In this document: positions 48,217 through 56,360 of the stretch, piece by piece
How the letters are laid out: each line of letters begins with the position of its first letter
Numbering within the stretch: position 1 is the first letter of the stretch
Source: Cognatilysobacter claricitrinus
GTDB lineage: Bacteria > Pseudomonadota > Gammaproteobacteria > Xanthomonadales > Xanthomonadaceae
Assembly (NCBI RefSeq): GCF_045866565.1
Contig: NZ_BAAFZV010000001.1
Coordinates: 806,001-870,000 of the forward strand
Length of the DNA: 64,000 bases
Direction of reading: 5' to 3'
Position numbers and translations under genes: made by a program
The notes under the pieces: model-generated
Seen by the model: only the letters and a program-made list of their open reading frames with translations
Database searches by the model: none
What the model was told of the DNA's origin: nothing

Positions 48217-50529
48217 ATGACACAGACCAAGACAGCTGCTCGTCACATGCATCGCAAGGCCCTCGTCACGGCGTTGGCATTGGCGCTACCAGGCATTTCA
48301 ATCGCAACGCCCACGCTGCCGCCGGGTGATCCTCCGATCGCGATTCCGGCATTCGCGCAGTACACCGACTACGACGAGCTGGGTCGCGTGATTCGCGTGC
48401 GCAACAGCACGAACGTGACCATCCAGAGCTTCACCTACGACGCCAACGGCAACACATTGACGGCAACAGATGGCGCAGGTCGCACGACGACGTTTACGTA
48501 CGACGCGCTCGATCGCGTCGCTACGCAAACCGACTATGCCGGCAACACCACGACCTTGACATATGACGCGGGCGACAACGTTGTCGCGGTGAAGGATCCG
48601 AAAGGCCTCCGGACGACGTACACGCGAGACGGATTCGGCGAAGTCTGGAACCAGCAGAGCCCCGATACGGGTGCAACGAGCTACGTACATGACGGTGCAG
48701 GGCAAGTCACCAGCGTCACCCGCAATGACGGCAGCACCATCGCGATGACGTACGACGGCTTGGGCCGACTGAAATCTACCGCCAGGTCCGACGGTAACGA
48801 TGCACGCACGTTCAACTACGACACCTGCGCCAACGGCAAAGGGTTGTTGTGCAGTGCGACGGGTGATGGCGTAACCACGGCCTACACGTACACGCCACAT
48901 GGCTGGCTCGATACCGAGCAAGTCGTCAACGCGTCGCTGGGCACCGCTGATCTGACTGCCTACGCCTACAACGGCATGGGCCAGACGATCGGCGTGACCT
49001 ATCCGAACGGCATGACCGTCGGCTACGGCTACGTCGATGGACGCGTGCAGCTGGTGCAGGCCACGATCAACGGTACAACACGCACCGTGGCATCTGGACT
49101 GACCTACCAACCGTTCGGTCGTGCAAACGGTTGGACCTACGGTAACGGTCTGCAGCGTCGCTACGACTTCGACAGTGACGGCCGGCCATTTGCCATCAGC
49201 TCCGGTACGGCGAGCACTCTATTGCAGAGTCTGACCTATCGATTCAACGATGCCAGCGAGATCACGGGTCTGACCAACGGCATCGACGCTGGGCAGAATC
49301 GCAGCTATCGCTACGACAATGCCGCGCGTTTGACGGCCGACGACGCCCAGTCGCGGGTGTGGTCGTATGACCCGAACGGCAATCGCACGGCGTGGACCGC
49401 CGGAACGGCGCGGGCCGACTACACGATCGATCCGCAGAGCAATCGCCTGATGGGTTACACCGATGCATCGGGTAGCTACGGCTACAGCTACAACAATCTC
49501 GGGGCGCGTAGTGGCGAAACCGCGCCCGGTCGCACAGCGAGCTATGCCTACGATGCCTATGGCGATCTGCGCACGGCGACGGTCAACGGTGTAGTCACCA
49601 ACTATCTGACCGATGCCGCAGGGCAGCGGGTCACTAAGTCCGGTAGCGCTGTAGCCACGACTCGCTATGCGTACAGCGGGCCCAATCAGCTGGTTGCGGA
49701 GGCTGCTGCTGCGGGCTGGACGAACTACATCTGGCTGGGCGGTGAGCTTGTCGGCGTGGTCAAGCCGGACCAGCAGCTCTACTACGTGCACAACGACCAT
49801 TTGGGTCGCCCTGAGGTCGCCAGCAATGCCGCCCAAGCGCAGATGTGGCGGGCGAGCAACGACGCGTGGGGCCGCACGGTCGTAGCCGATCAGATCGGTG
49901 GGTTGAACATCGGGTTTCCAGGGCAGTACTACGACCAGGAAACTGCACTTTGGTACAACGGGGCGCGTGTATATGACAGCGTGACGGGCCGATATCTGCA
50001 ATCAGATCCCGTTGGCCTTGCAGGGGGGGTAAATACTTATGTTTACGCGAATGGCAGCCCAGCCAACTTCTACGACGCCACGGGGTTGTTCGCGTATATG
50101 TGTAAGAAGGGTAATCATATTGCGCTCGGAGTTCCCATCAATTTCATCAAATCTAACGGCGTCAAGGATTCCGATGTTGCGAACATAATCTCCAAGATGG
50201 AAGAAGTGTGGAACACTACTGTTGGCGACTACACAGTTAGCATGCACGTAACTCAAGTGACAAGGGCGGCTAACGCGAATACGACTATGGTCTACCCGTA
50301 CCAAGATGACACGATGGATTCCGGGCATCTTAATATTTACCCAATGCCCGGCAGGAGCGACCGGGTTTGGGGGCACGAACTTGGCCACTATCTTGGATTA
50401 CATAACAAGGGTACCCAAAATGAACTCATGGCTTACGACTTGGGTGCCGTAACAGGTGCGGATTTGGACTGGATCTTGGATCCTGCAAATAGCCAGATTC
50501 AGCGAGTGAGCGGCTGCGGATGCGAGTGA
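48217..50529 (+). CDS. Exported Rhs protein with C-terminal zinc-protease-like toxin tip
   Basis: 770 residues starting 12 bases after the first Rhs gene, with AAGGAAG upstream. A signal peptide (RKALVTALALALPGISIA) precedes about 560 residues of YD repeats. The Rhs core ends in HNDHLGRPEV and the hallmark RYLQSDPVGLAGGVNTYVYA, then NPxxxxDxTG-like SPANFYDATGLF near residue 625. The last about 145 residues are unrelated in composition and hold HELGHYLGLHN (His720, Glu721, His724) with a downstream LMAY that could be a Met-turn. HExxHxxGxH is one residue short of a metzincin motif. It is probably a polymorphic toxin. Confidence 0.85.
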   Translation: MTQTKTAARHMHRKALVTALALALPGISIATPTLPPGDPPIAIPAFAQYTDYDELGRVIRVRNSTNVTIQSFTYDANGNTLTATDGAGRTTTFTYDALDRVATQTDYAGNTTTLTYDAGDNVVAVKDPKGLRTTYTRDGFGEVWNQQSPDTGATSYVHDGAGQVTSVTRNDGSTIAMTYDGLGRLKSTARSDGNDARTFNYDTCANGKGLLCSATGDGVTTAYTYTPHGWLDTEQVVNASLGTADLTAYAYNGMGQTIGVTYPNGMTVGYGYVDGRVQLVQATINGTTRTVASGLTYQPFGRANGWTYGNGLQRRYDFDSDGRPFAISSGTASTLLQSLTYRFNDASEITGLTNGIDAGQNRSYRYDNAARLTADDAQSRVWSYDPNGNRTAWTAGTARADYTIDPQSNRLMGYTDASGSYGYSYNNLGARSGETAPGRTASYAYDAYGDLRTATVNGVVTNYLTDAAGQRVTKSGSAVATTRYAYSGPNQLVAEAAAAGWTNYIWLGGELVGVVKPDQQLYYVHNDHLGRPEVASNAAQAQMWRASNDAWGRTVVADQIGGLNIGFPGQYYDQETALWYNGARVYDSVTGRYLQSDPVGLAGGVNTYVYANGSPANFYDATGLFAYMCKKGNHIALGVPINFIKSNGVKDSDVANIISKMEEVWNTTVGDYTVSMHVTQVTRAANANTTMVYPYQDDTMDSGHLNIYPMPGRSDRVWGHELGHYLGLHNKGTQNELMAYDLGAVTGADLDWILDPANSQIQRVSGCGCE

Positions 50530-50975
50530 GAACAGGTGCCTTGATATACCTGCTTCTGTTGGCTGGGTGCCAACAGGCCGAGAGTGACGGGCTGCTGAGC
50601 AAGCGCTTTGGCGTTTGCTCAAATGTTGCTTCAGCTGACATAGCGCCCGTTGACGACGGTCCTGACTTTGTTTTTGGGACACTCAAACGAGGCAATATTG
50701 CGGTCCGCTACTACATTGGATCAGAGCCGGGTCAGCTTGGAGATGGGCGACTGCTGAACTCTGTGCCGCTGGATGAGCCGCAATTTCGTGCTCGCAGACT
50801 ACTTCTCAACACGTTCGCCGACGGTATTGAGAGTGTTGTTGTTGCGGGGCTTCGCGACCCCTTGGATGGCACGCCTAAGACATCGGCGCAATTCTTTTTT
50901 GATCCGCACGTGCCCGCGCAATTCGAGCTTGCGAAAGAGGCGGCTTACAAGACAAACAATTGCGTATCCCGTTAA
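50520..50975 (+). CDS. Small lipoprotein, candidate immunity protein for the Rhs tip
   Basis: 151 residues. The ATG overlaps the end of the toxin gene by 10 bases; a GTG at 50526 is the alternative. The N-terminus MRVRTGALIYLLLLAGCQQA carries a lipobox (LAGC, Cys17), so it would be anchored facing the periplasm. The rest is a soluble domain with two further cysteines (VCSNVAS and NNCVSR) and no recognised family. Immediate overlap with a variable toxin tip is the standard position of an immunity gene, and the periplasmic location suits a periplasm-acting protease. AT content is high. Confidence 0.6.
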   Translation: MRVRTGALIYLLLLAGCQQAESDGLLSKRFGVCSNVASADIAPVDDGPDFVFGTLKRGNIAVRYYIGSEPGQLGDGRLLNSVPLDEPQFRARRLLLNTFADGIESVVVAGLRDPLDGTPKTSAQFFFDPHVPAQFELAKEAAYKTNNCVSR

Positions 50976-50999
50976 GCCTTGCTTCGCCAACCCGCGTAG

Positions 51000-51017
51000 G
51001 GCGGGTCTCGACCCGCC
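51000..51017. repeat. REP-like palindrome near the RAYT gene
   Basis: GGCGGGTCTCGACCCGCC forms an 8-bp stem with a 2-base centre, preceded by CGTA. GTAGGGCGGGT-type hairpins of this kind are common REP elements in Xanthomonadaceae. It lies about 80 bases from the transposase stop codon. Confidence 0.6.
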
Positions 51018-51098
51018 ATCGGCCGGACGTGCGAGGCAATGTCCTGCGGAGGGGCACGTCGATGTCCCATGATTGGCTTCGCGACGCTGAAAAAGGGG

Positions 51099-51797
51099 TC
51101 AGGTTCCATTTCCTGACCGCCGCGGCCGTCCCGCTTGTCGAATCTCCATCGAACGCCCCACCAGCGTTTCGATTTCCGACTTGAAGCGTTGACTGCCCCA
51201 CGCTTTCTGCTGTCGCGTGTGTGACGTCAACGCTTCGAGTTCTTCAGCGGTCAGCCCCGAAGCGATCAACTCGCGATACGCCGCGAATCGCTGCTCAGCC
51301 GTCCCACTCAACGCCAACCATGCGGCATGCGGACGCACGCGCGGTTCGTCGCGACCTAGCGCGTTCGTGACGCAGCTGCTCCACGGATAGTCGGTCGGAT
51401 GCACGACCATGCCGGCGCGCACGGGATTGAGTTCGATGTAGCGGTAGCAGGCGAGCACGTAGCGATCGCTGTCGACCAGCGCCGACTTGAAGCGGCCTTC
51501 CCACAACGTTCCGGTGCGGCGGTAGCGGGCGTTGAAGCACGCGACATAGCGGCGACCGATCGCCTGCATCATTCGCGACACGCCGCCGGGCGACGACGGC
51601 GTCACCAGCAGGTGGACGTGGTTGGTCATCAGCACGTAGGCATGCACGGCGCAGTCGTGCTTGAGGGCGGCCTCGCCCAATTCCTGGCGGTAGTGCTCGT
51701 AGTCGCCGTCACGCGCGAAACAGGGTTGGCGGTCGTTGCCGCGTTGGACGACGTGTTGGGGAATGCCGGGTAGATCGAGTCGTGGAAGGCGGGCCAT
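51099..51797 (-). mobile_element. REP-associated tyrosine transposase (RAYT, IS200-like)
   Basis: 232 residues starting MARLPRLDLPGIPQHVVQRG. The Y1-transposase HUH motif is HVHLL in LMTNHVHLLVTPSSPGG, with the catalytic Tyr region in SALVDSDRYVLACYRYIELNPVRAGM. This is the TnpA_REP type that moves or maintains REP palindromes in single-strand form. The 3' end reads through a GGAACCTGACCCC stretch typical of the family, which supplies the stop codon. The gene is complete. It marks the right edge of the Fic-Rhs island. Confidence 0.92.
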
Positions 51798-52075
51798 GCG
51801 TGATGCGGATGTCGGGCGGAAGTCGCAGCATCAAGGTCGTGCCACGGCATCGCCGTAGGACAACAGCGGCCTCAACCGTCGGAGTGGAACATGGCCCGAT
51901 CTGCAAGGCCGTTGTCGTTTTATCCGGCAACGCGGGTGCATTTGGAAAGCGAAGCCGCTGTCGCTCGATCGGGCGACGCGGGTGGAGACCGAAGGCACCG
52001 CGCTCGTGAACTGACGCTTCGCTTCGCGTTGACGCGCGGGCGCGATGCTGTGGCGGATTCCCACGGAGCCTCGCC

Positions 52076-52405
52076 ATGATCCGCACCCGCCTGCTGTTCG
52101 TTGCACTCACGACCGCGCTCGCCCTGGCCGCCTGCCACAAGGACGAAGCGACCACCGACACGACCGCCACGCCCGCCGCCGACGCCGCGACGGCCAACGC
52201 CAATGCCGCCGCGGACTCGGCCGCCGACGCGCAGCAGTCCGCGGCGCAGGCTGCAGCGGCGGCCGCCGACGCGGCCGCAAGTTCGTCAGCGGCCACGCCG
52301 CCACCGGCAGCCACCGATACGACGGGCACCACCATGCCTGCGCCGGCCACGACACCGTCGACCGATACGCCGGCAACGACGACGAACGACACGGACAAGA
52401 AGTAA
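52076..52405 (+). CDS. Small Ala/Thr-rich lipoprotein
   Basis: 109 residues. Lipoprotein signal MIRTRLLFVALTTALALAACHKDE (lipobox LAAC, Cys20). The rest is low-complexity Ala, Thr, Asp and Pro (AADSAADAQQSAAQAAAAAA), predicted unstructured or a loose helix. No enzyme motif. Such proteins often act as flexible cell-envelope lipoproteins. It is followed by a shared hairpin terminator. Confidence 0.7.
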   Translation: MIRTRLLFVALTTALALAACHKDEATTDTTATPAADAATANANAAADSAADAQQSAAQAAAAAADAAASSSAATPPPAATDTTGTTMPAPATTPSTDTPATTTNDTDKK

Positions 52406-52465
52406 TCGCGCGCGGCGCTGCGTCGGTCTCGTCGCCGACGCAGCACAGGCGTTCGGTGGAGCACG

Positions 52466-52491
52466 AAAAAGGGCGGGTCAATGACCCGCCC
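52466..52491. terminator. Bidirectional terminator between the lipoprotein gene and phhA
   Basis: GGGCGGGT and ACCCGCCC pair around loop CAATG (52471-52491). Five A residues precede the stem (52466-52470), which become a T-run for the minus-strand phhA transcript; the plus side has TTCGCTTT. It serves phhA best. Confidence 0.85.
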
Positions 52492-52519
52492 TTCGCTTTA
52501 TTCAGATGGCCGGTAACGC

Positions 52520-53410
52520 TTACACGTCGCCGTCCAGCAACCAGCCTTCGCCCGTGCCTCGATTGAACACGGTGTCGGTCGCCTGAACCTCGCCCGCCGG
52601 GAACGAGTCCTGCGTCGCCAAGCGCGCATAGATGGGCGTGAAATCGGGAAGGGTCGCGTCGAACAGCTGCTCGAAGCTGTCGATCACGAAATACGTCTTC
52701 TGGTACGTATCGATGCGGTAGCGCGTGCGCATGATGCGTTCGAGGTCGAAGCCGATGCGGTTCGGCGCGGCGCTCTCGAGGCAGTGGATCGATTCGCCCT
52801 TCGACGACAGGATGCCGCTGCCGTAGATGCGCAGGCCGTCGGGGTCGCGGATCAGTCCGAATTCCGCCGTGTACCAGTACAGGCGCGTCAGGCAGGCCAG
52901 CGCGTCGGGGCCGATGCCGTGCGCTTTGACGCCGCCGCGGCCGTAGGCCTGCATGTAGTCGGCGAACACCGGGTTCATCAGCAGCGGCACATGGCCGAAC
53001 AGGTCGTGGAAGAGATCGGGCTCGGACAGGTAGTCCATCTGCTCGGGCTTGCGTATCCACCACGTCACCGGGAAACGCCGATTGGCGAGGTGGTCGAAGA
53101 AGTCGAGCTCGGGCAACAGGCCCTGCACGCCGATCAGTTCCCAGCCGGTCGCCGCGCGCAGGGTCTTGTTGAGGTCGTCGAACTTCGGGATCTCGTGCGC
53201 GCTCATGTGCATGTCGCGCTGCGCGGTCAGGAAGGCCTCGCTGGCGCGGCCGACCAGGATCTTCTGCTGGCGCTCGAACAGCTGCGCCCAGACGTCGTGG
53301 TCGACCGGCGTATACGTCGACCACGGCTGCTCGATCACCGCGGTCGTGTAGACCGGGACGTAGCCCTTGTCGGTGAGCTGGTGTTCGACGCGTTGCGGCT
53401 GGGCATTCAT
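52520..53410 (-). CDS. phhA: Phenylalanine-4-hydroxylase
   Basis: 296 residues from the ATG at 53410 (MNAQPQRVEHQLTDKGYVPVY). It converts phenylalanine to tyrosine using tetrahydrobiopterin, iron and oxygen. The iron ligands sit in DLFHDLFGHVPLL and in the later YWYTAEFGLI; SSKGESIHCLES and the fold around GYVPVYTTAVIEQPWSTYT fit bacterial PhhA. It is transcribed away from an Lrp-family regulator, with a strong inverted repeat between them that is probably its operator. Confidence 0.95.
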   Translation of the reverse strand: MNAQPQRVEHQLTDKGYVPVYTTAVIEQPWSTYTPVDHDVWAQLFERQQKILVGRASEAFLTAQRDMHMSAHEIPKFDDLNKTLRAATGWELIGVQGLLPELDFFDHLANRRFPVTWWIRKPEQMDYLSEPDLFHDLFGHVPLLMNPVFADYMQAYGRGGVKAHGIGPDALACLTRLYWYTAEFGLIRDPDGLRIYGSGILSSKGESIHCLESAAPNRIGFDLERIMRTRYRIDTYQKTYFVIDSFEQLFDATLPDFTPIYARLATQDSFPAGEVQATDTVFNRGTGEGWLLDGDV

Positions 53411-53471
53411 GGCGTGGCTCCGCTGGACCATCCCAATCTAGGGGTTGGCCCACGCAACGGGATTGCGTTGT

Positions 53472-53496
53472 TGCGCCAAGGGCGGCGCTTGGCGCA
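53472..53496. promoter_or_regulatory. 9-bp inverted repeat operator between phhA and the Lrp-family gene
   Basis: TGCGCCAAG (53472-53480) and CTTGGCGCA (53488-53496) form a perfect inverted repeat with a 7-base spacer, in the 121-base divergent gap. Dyads of this kind are bound by Lrp/AsnC regulators. It probably controls both genes. Confidence 0.7.
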
Positions 53497-53531
53497 CGAT
53501 CATTGCGTCAATACGAAATAAGGTGCAACGA

Positions 53532-54008
53532 ATGGCTGCCGTCGAGCTGGATCGCACCGACCTGCTGCTTCTGGCCGCCCTGCAGGGCGAGGGCCGGCTG
53601 ACCAACACCGAGCTCGCCGAGCGCGTGCACCTGTCGCCGTCGGCCTGCCTGCGGCGGGTGCAGCGGCTGGAGCGTGACGGCGTGATCGCGGGCTATGCCG
53701 CCCAGGTCGACCCGGAGCGGCTGGGCCTCGGCCTGCAGGCGTTCGTGCGCGTGCAGCTCGCCAAGCACGACGCGGCGTCGGTCGAAGCGTTCGCGGGCTT
53801 CGTGCAGCAGTGGGACGAGGTGGTGACCTGCCACGCGCTCACTGGCGACATGGACTACCTGTTGCAGGTCGCGGTGCGCGACCTCGAACACTTCTCGCGC
53901 TTCCTGCTCGATCGCCTGCTCAACCAGGCCGGCGTCGCCGACGTCAATTCGAGCTTCGTGCTGCGCACGGTCAAGGCGTTCCGCGGGATGCCGTTGCCGG
54001 GGCGGTGA
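53532..54008 (+). CDS. Lrp/AsnC-family transcriptional regulator
   Basis: 158 residues from the ATG at 53532 (MAAVELDRTDLLLLAALQGE). The N-terminal winged helix-turn-helix (TNTELAERVHLSPSACLRRVQRLERDGVI) is followed by the RAM ligand-binding domain (ALTGDMDYLLQVAVRDLEHF). Divergent placement and the operator in between make it the likely regulator of phhA, sensing phenylalanine or a related amino acid, by inference. Confidence 0.92.
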   Translation: MAAVELDRTDLLLLAALQGEGRLTNTELAERVHLSPSACLRRVQRLERDGVIAGYAAQVDPERLGLGLQAFVRVQLAKHDAASVEAFAGFVQQWDEVVTCHALTGDMDYLLQVAVRDLEHFSRFLLDRLLNQAGVADVNSSFVLRTVKAFRGMPLPGR

Positions 54009-54014
54009 GCGGCG

Positions 54015-54443
54015 TCACGCCGCGCCGTTCGAGACTTCGTTCCAGCGTTCGAGCAATACGGCGAGCACGGGATTCGTCGACGCCTGCACCTGCAACGCGG
54101 GCAGCGCACGGAGCCACGCGTCGGTGCTGTCGCTGCGGCCGTGCAGCGTCTGGAAATCGTAGAAGCCCATGTGCCAGCGATCGAACACGCGATCGAGCCC
54201 CGTCTCGCGACGCAGGACGCGCACGTCGTGATGCAGCGGCGATGCCGCGATCGCCGCGAACGTGCGTTCGATCTCCGCGGTCGGCCCTTCGATCAGCTGC
54301 AGGATGCGCGCGTCGCGCTTGAGCAGCGCGCCGGTGATCCCGCGCCGCCCGTTGCGCACGCGTGAGCCGATCAGGATGACTTCGAGTTCGGCGTCGGTGA
54401 GCCGCGCATCGGCGCGGCTTTCGTAGACGAGGGTGTCGAGCAT
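54015..54443 (-). CDS. BLUF-domain blue-light sensor
   Basis: 142 residues from MLDTLVYESRADARLTDAEL. The three flavin-network residues are in place: Tyr7 in LVYES, Asn31 in RVRNGRRGITG and Gln49 in ARILQLIEG. The rest of the BLUF fold follows (AAIAASPLHHDVRVLRRE), and about 45 extra C-terminal helical residues have no recognised output domain. It therefore probably signals through protein contact. It is convergent with the Lrp-family gene, six bases apart. Confidence 0.88.
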   Translation of the reverse strand: MLDTLVYESRADARLTDAELEVILIGSRVRNGRRGITGALLKRDARILQLIEGPTAEIERTFAAIAASPLHHDVRVLRRETGLDRVFDRWHMGFYDFQTLHGRSDSTDAWLRALPALQVQASTNPVLAVLLERWNEVSNGAA

Positions 54444-54497
54444 GGCGGCATTTTGCATGCCGCACATGACGGCCGCGATGACGCGCTTGCGACGTTG

Positions 54498-55092
54498 CTA
54501 GTCGAGGCCGAGCACGATGCCGGCCGCGCCGATCGCGACGAACAGCCATGCGAGGGCGCCGATGGCGAGCCAGATCCAGTTCGCCCACGTCAGGCGGTTG
54601 TTCGCAGTGCCCGCGGGGTCTGCGCACGCCAGGTTGACGACGCCCTGCGTCCGCCACAACGCGCCCGCCATCGGCAGCAGCATCGCCAGGCCGACCAGCG
54701 CCAGCCAGGGCGGCCCGATGTGGTTGGAAGCCAGCCGGTCGAACGCGAAGCCTGCGATGGAGCACACGACATACAGCGACGTCGCATTGCCCGGCGACCA
54801 GCGGACGTCGCCCTGCCGGCGCGCGCGATGGGCCGCCTCGTTGTTGAGTTCGTGGACGTAGAAGATCGCGAAGATCGAGCGTGCGACCGGCCACATCGGC
54901 GTACCCGTCGCGCGGCGGAAGCGGGGCCCACTGCATGTACGACCAGTAGTAGCGATAGAGCCCCAGCGTCGCGAGGTACATCAACACGAATTTCCACTGC
55001 GCCACGACGAAGAACGGCGTGGCGCGCGCGCTTTCGACCGCGCGCGTGTCGGCGACCGCCGCGACAGGCGGCGCGTAAAGGTTGTCGTGCAT
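54498..55092 (-). pseudogene. Membrane-protein gene interrupted by a one-base frameshift
   Basis: From the ATG at 55092 the frame reads MHDNLYAPPVAAVADTRAVE and then the helix FVLMYLATLGLYRYYWSYMQW, ending in RDG. The matching continuation is in another frame: GTPMWPVARSIFAIFYVHEL, two more helices and a stop at 54498. Deleting one G from a GGG run near 54902-54909 joins both into one protein of about 198 residues with a natural RDGTPMWPVARSIF junction. The family resembles small DUF4234-like membrane proteins. It is either a real mutation or a sequencing error. Confidence 0.7.
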
Positions 55093-55135
55093 GGAATCCC
55101 CCTGAAATCCCCGGGGCGATCCTAAGGCGCGGACG

Positions 55136-56125
55136 TCAGTCCTTGCAGTCGTCGTGATGCAGCCAGTCGGGCAGCTTCGACGGCTCGCACTTGGGCTTCG
55201 CAGGCACCGGCGCGGGCTTGGGCATGCGCGCGCGTTGCAGCTGCGCGAGCCTGGCGCGGATCTGCGGCAACGCGGCAACCGCCGCGCGTTCGCCTTCGAG
55301 GATCACCGCGCCCTTCTGGTCGAATGCGGCCGGACCGACCGCGTTGACGTTCGGTCGGATGACGACGTCGGCGCGCGCGAGTTCCTGCTCGCCGAGCTTC
55401 TGTCCCATGATCGTGATCGACTGGTTGACGGTGCCCAGCAGGCTGCCCGGCGCGGTGCCCGGTGCCTTGCTCGAGATGTCCACCGCGATGACGAAATCGG
55501 CGCCGAGCTGGCGCGCGGCATCCACCGGCACCGGGCTGACGATGCCGCCGTCGATGTAATGCACCTTGCCGATCGGCACCGGTTCGAACACGCCCGGAAT
55601 GCTGCTCGACGCACGCACCGCCTGGCCGGTATTGCCGCGCGTGAACACCGTGCGCTGGCCGGTTTCGAGTTGCGTCGACACCGCCGCGAACGGCTTGCCG
55701 AGCTTCTCGATCGAACGACCACCGACCGACGTATTGACGTAGTCCTGCAGCGCCTGTCCCTGCACCAGGCCGCCGCCGAACAGGCGCACGTCCTTGATGC
55801 GGTCCTCGTCGAGCGCGACCGCCTGCTTCTGCAGTGCGAACGCATCCATGCCGCTCGCATACAGCGCGCCGACCACGCTGCCCGCGCTGGTGCCGCTCAC
55901 CACGTCGACCTTGATGCCGTTGGCCTCGAGCATCTTGATCACCCCGATGTGCGCGAAGCCCTTGGCCGCACCACCGCCGAGCGCGAGGCCGATGCGGATC
56001 GGCTTCGGCGCCGGCGCGACGACCTGCGGATTCACGGCGTCGGGCGATGGACGCACATCACCGCCCCCGCAACCGGCGAGCGTTGCGGCGAGCGCGAGGG
56101 GCAGGACGATACGAAGAGGTGACAT
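55136..56125 (-). CDS. Patatin-like phospholipase lipoprotein
   Basis: 329 residues. A lipoprotein signal (PLALAATLAGCGGG, Cys19) precedes a patatin domain: oxyanion GLALGGGAAKGFAHIGVI, nucleophile serine in VVSGTSAGSVVGALYASG and the catalytic Asp in YIDGGIVSPVPVDAARQLG. The Ser-Asp dyad is complete. The C-terminal tail is Lys/Pro-rich and ends with two Cys-containing stretches (CEPSKLPDWLHHDDCKD). Related RssA-type proteins are common; substrate unknown. Confidence 0.92.
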   Translation of the reverse strand: MSPLRIVLPLALAATLAGCGGGDVRPSPDAVNPQVVAPAPKPIRIGLALGGGAAKGFAHIGVIKMLEANGIKVDVVSGTSAGSVVGALYASGMDAFALQKQAVALDEDRIKDVRLFGGGLVQGQALQDYVNTSVGGRSIEKLGKPFAAVSTQLETGQRTVFTRGNTGQAVRASSSIPGVFEPVPIGKVHYIDGGIVSPVPVDAARQLGADFVIAVDISSKAPGTAPGSLLGTVNQSITIMGQKLGEQELARADVVIRPNVNAVGPAAFDQKGAVILEGERAAVAALPQIRARLAQLQRARMPKPAPVPAKPKCEPSKLPDWLHHDDCKD

Positions 56126-56209
56126 GGGTATCCGACGGGAATGAAAACGGTCCGGCGCATGGGCGATGCACCGGACCGCAAGGATCGCCGCAGCGCCGAC
56201 AGCGCGGGC

Positions 56210-56353
56210 TTAACGCGTGGCCTGGGCGCGCGCGTTGTCGCGGTGGGCCATGTCGCGGCCGACGTAATAGCCGCCCACCAGCAGCGTAAACACGGCCACG
56301 ACTGCGATCAGCACGTATGCGCCGCGCCCGCGCGAGGTCGATGAGGTGCGCAT
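56210..56353 (-). CDS. Small single-span membrane protein, 47 residues
   Basis: ATG at 56353, stop at 56210-56212. The peptide begins MRTSSTSRGRGAYVLIAVVA, has one clear membrane helix (AYVLIAVVAVFTLLVGGYYV) with basic residues on the N-side, and a polar tail ending RAQATR. The gene begins seven bases after the stop of the AIM24-type gene, so they are co-transcribed. The positive-inside pattern and codon use support a real gene. No function is known to me. Confidence 0.65.
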   Translation of the reverse strand: MRTSSTSRGRGAYVLIAVVAVFTLLVGGYYVGRDMAHRDNARAQATR

Positions 56354-56360
56354 TCGGGCC

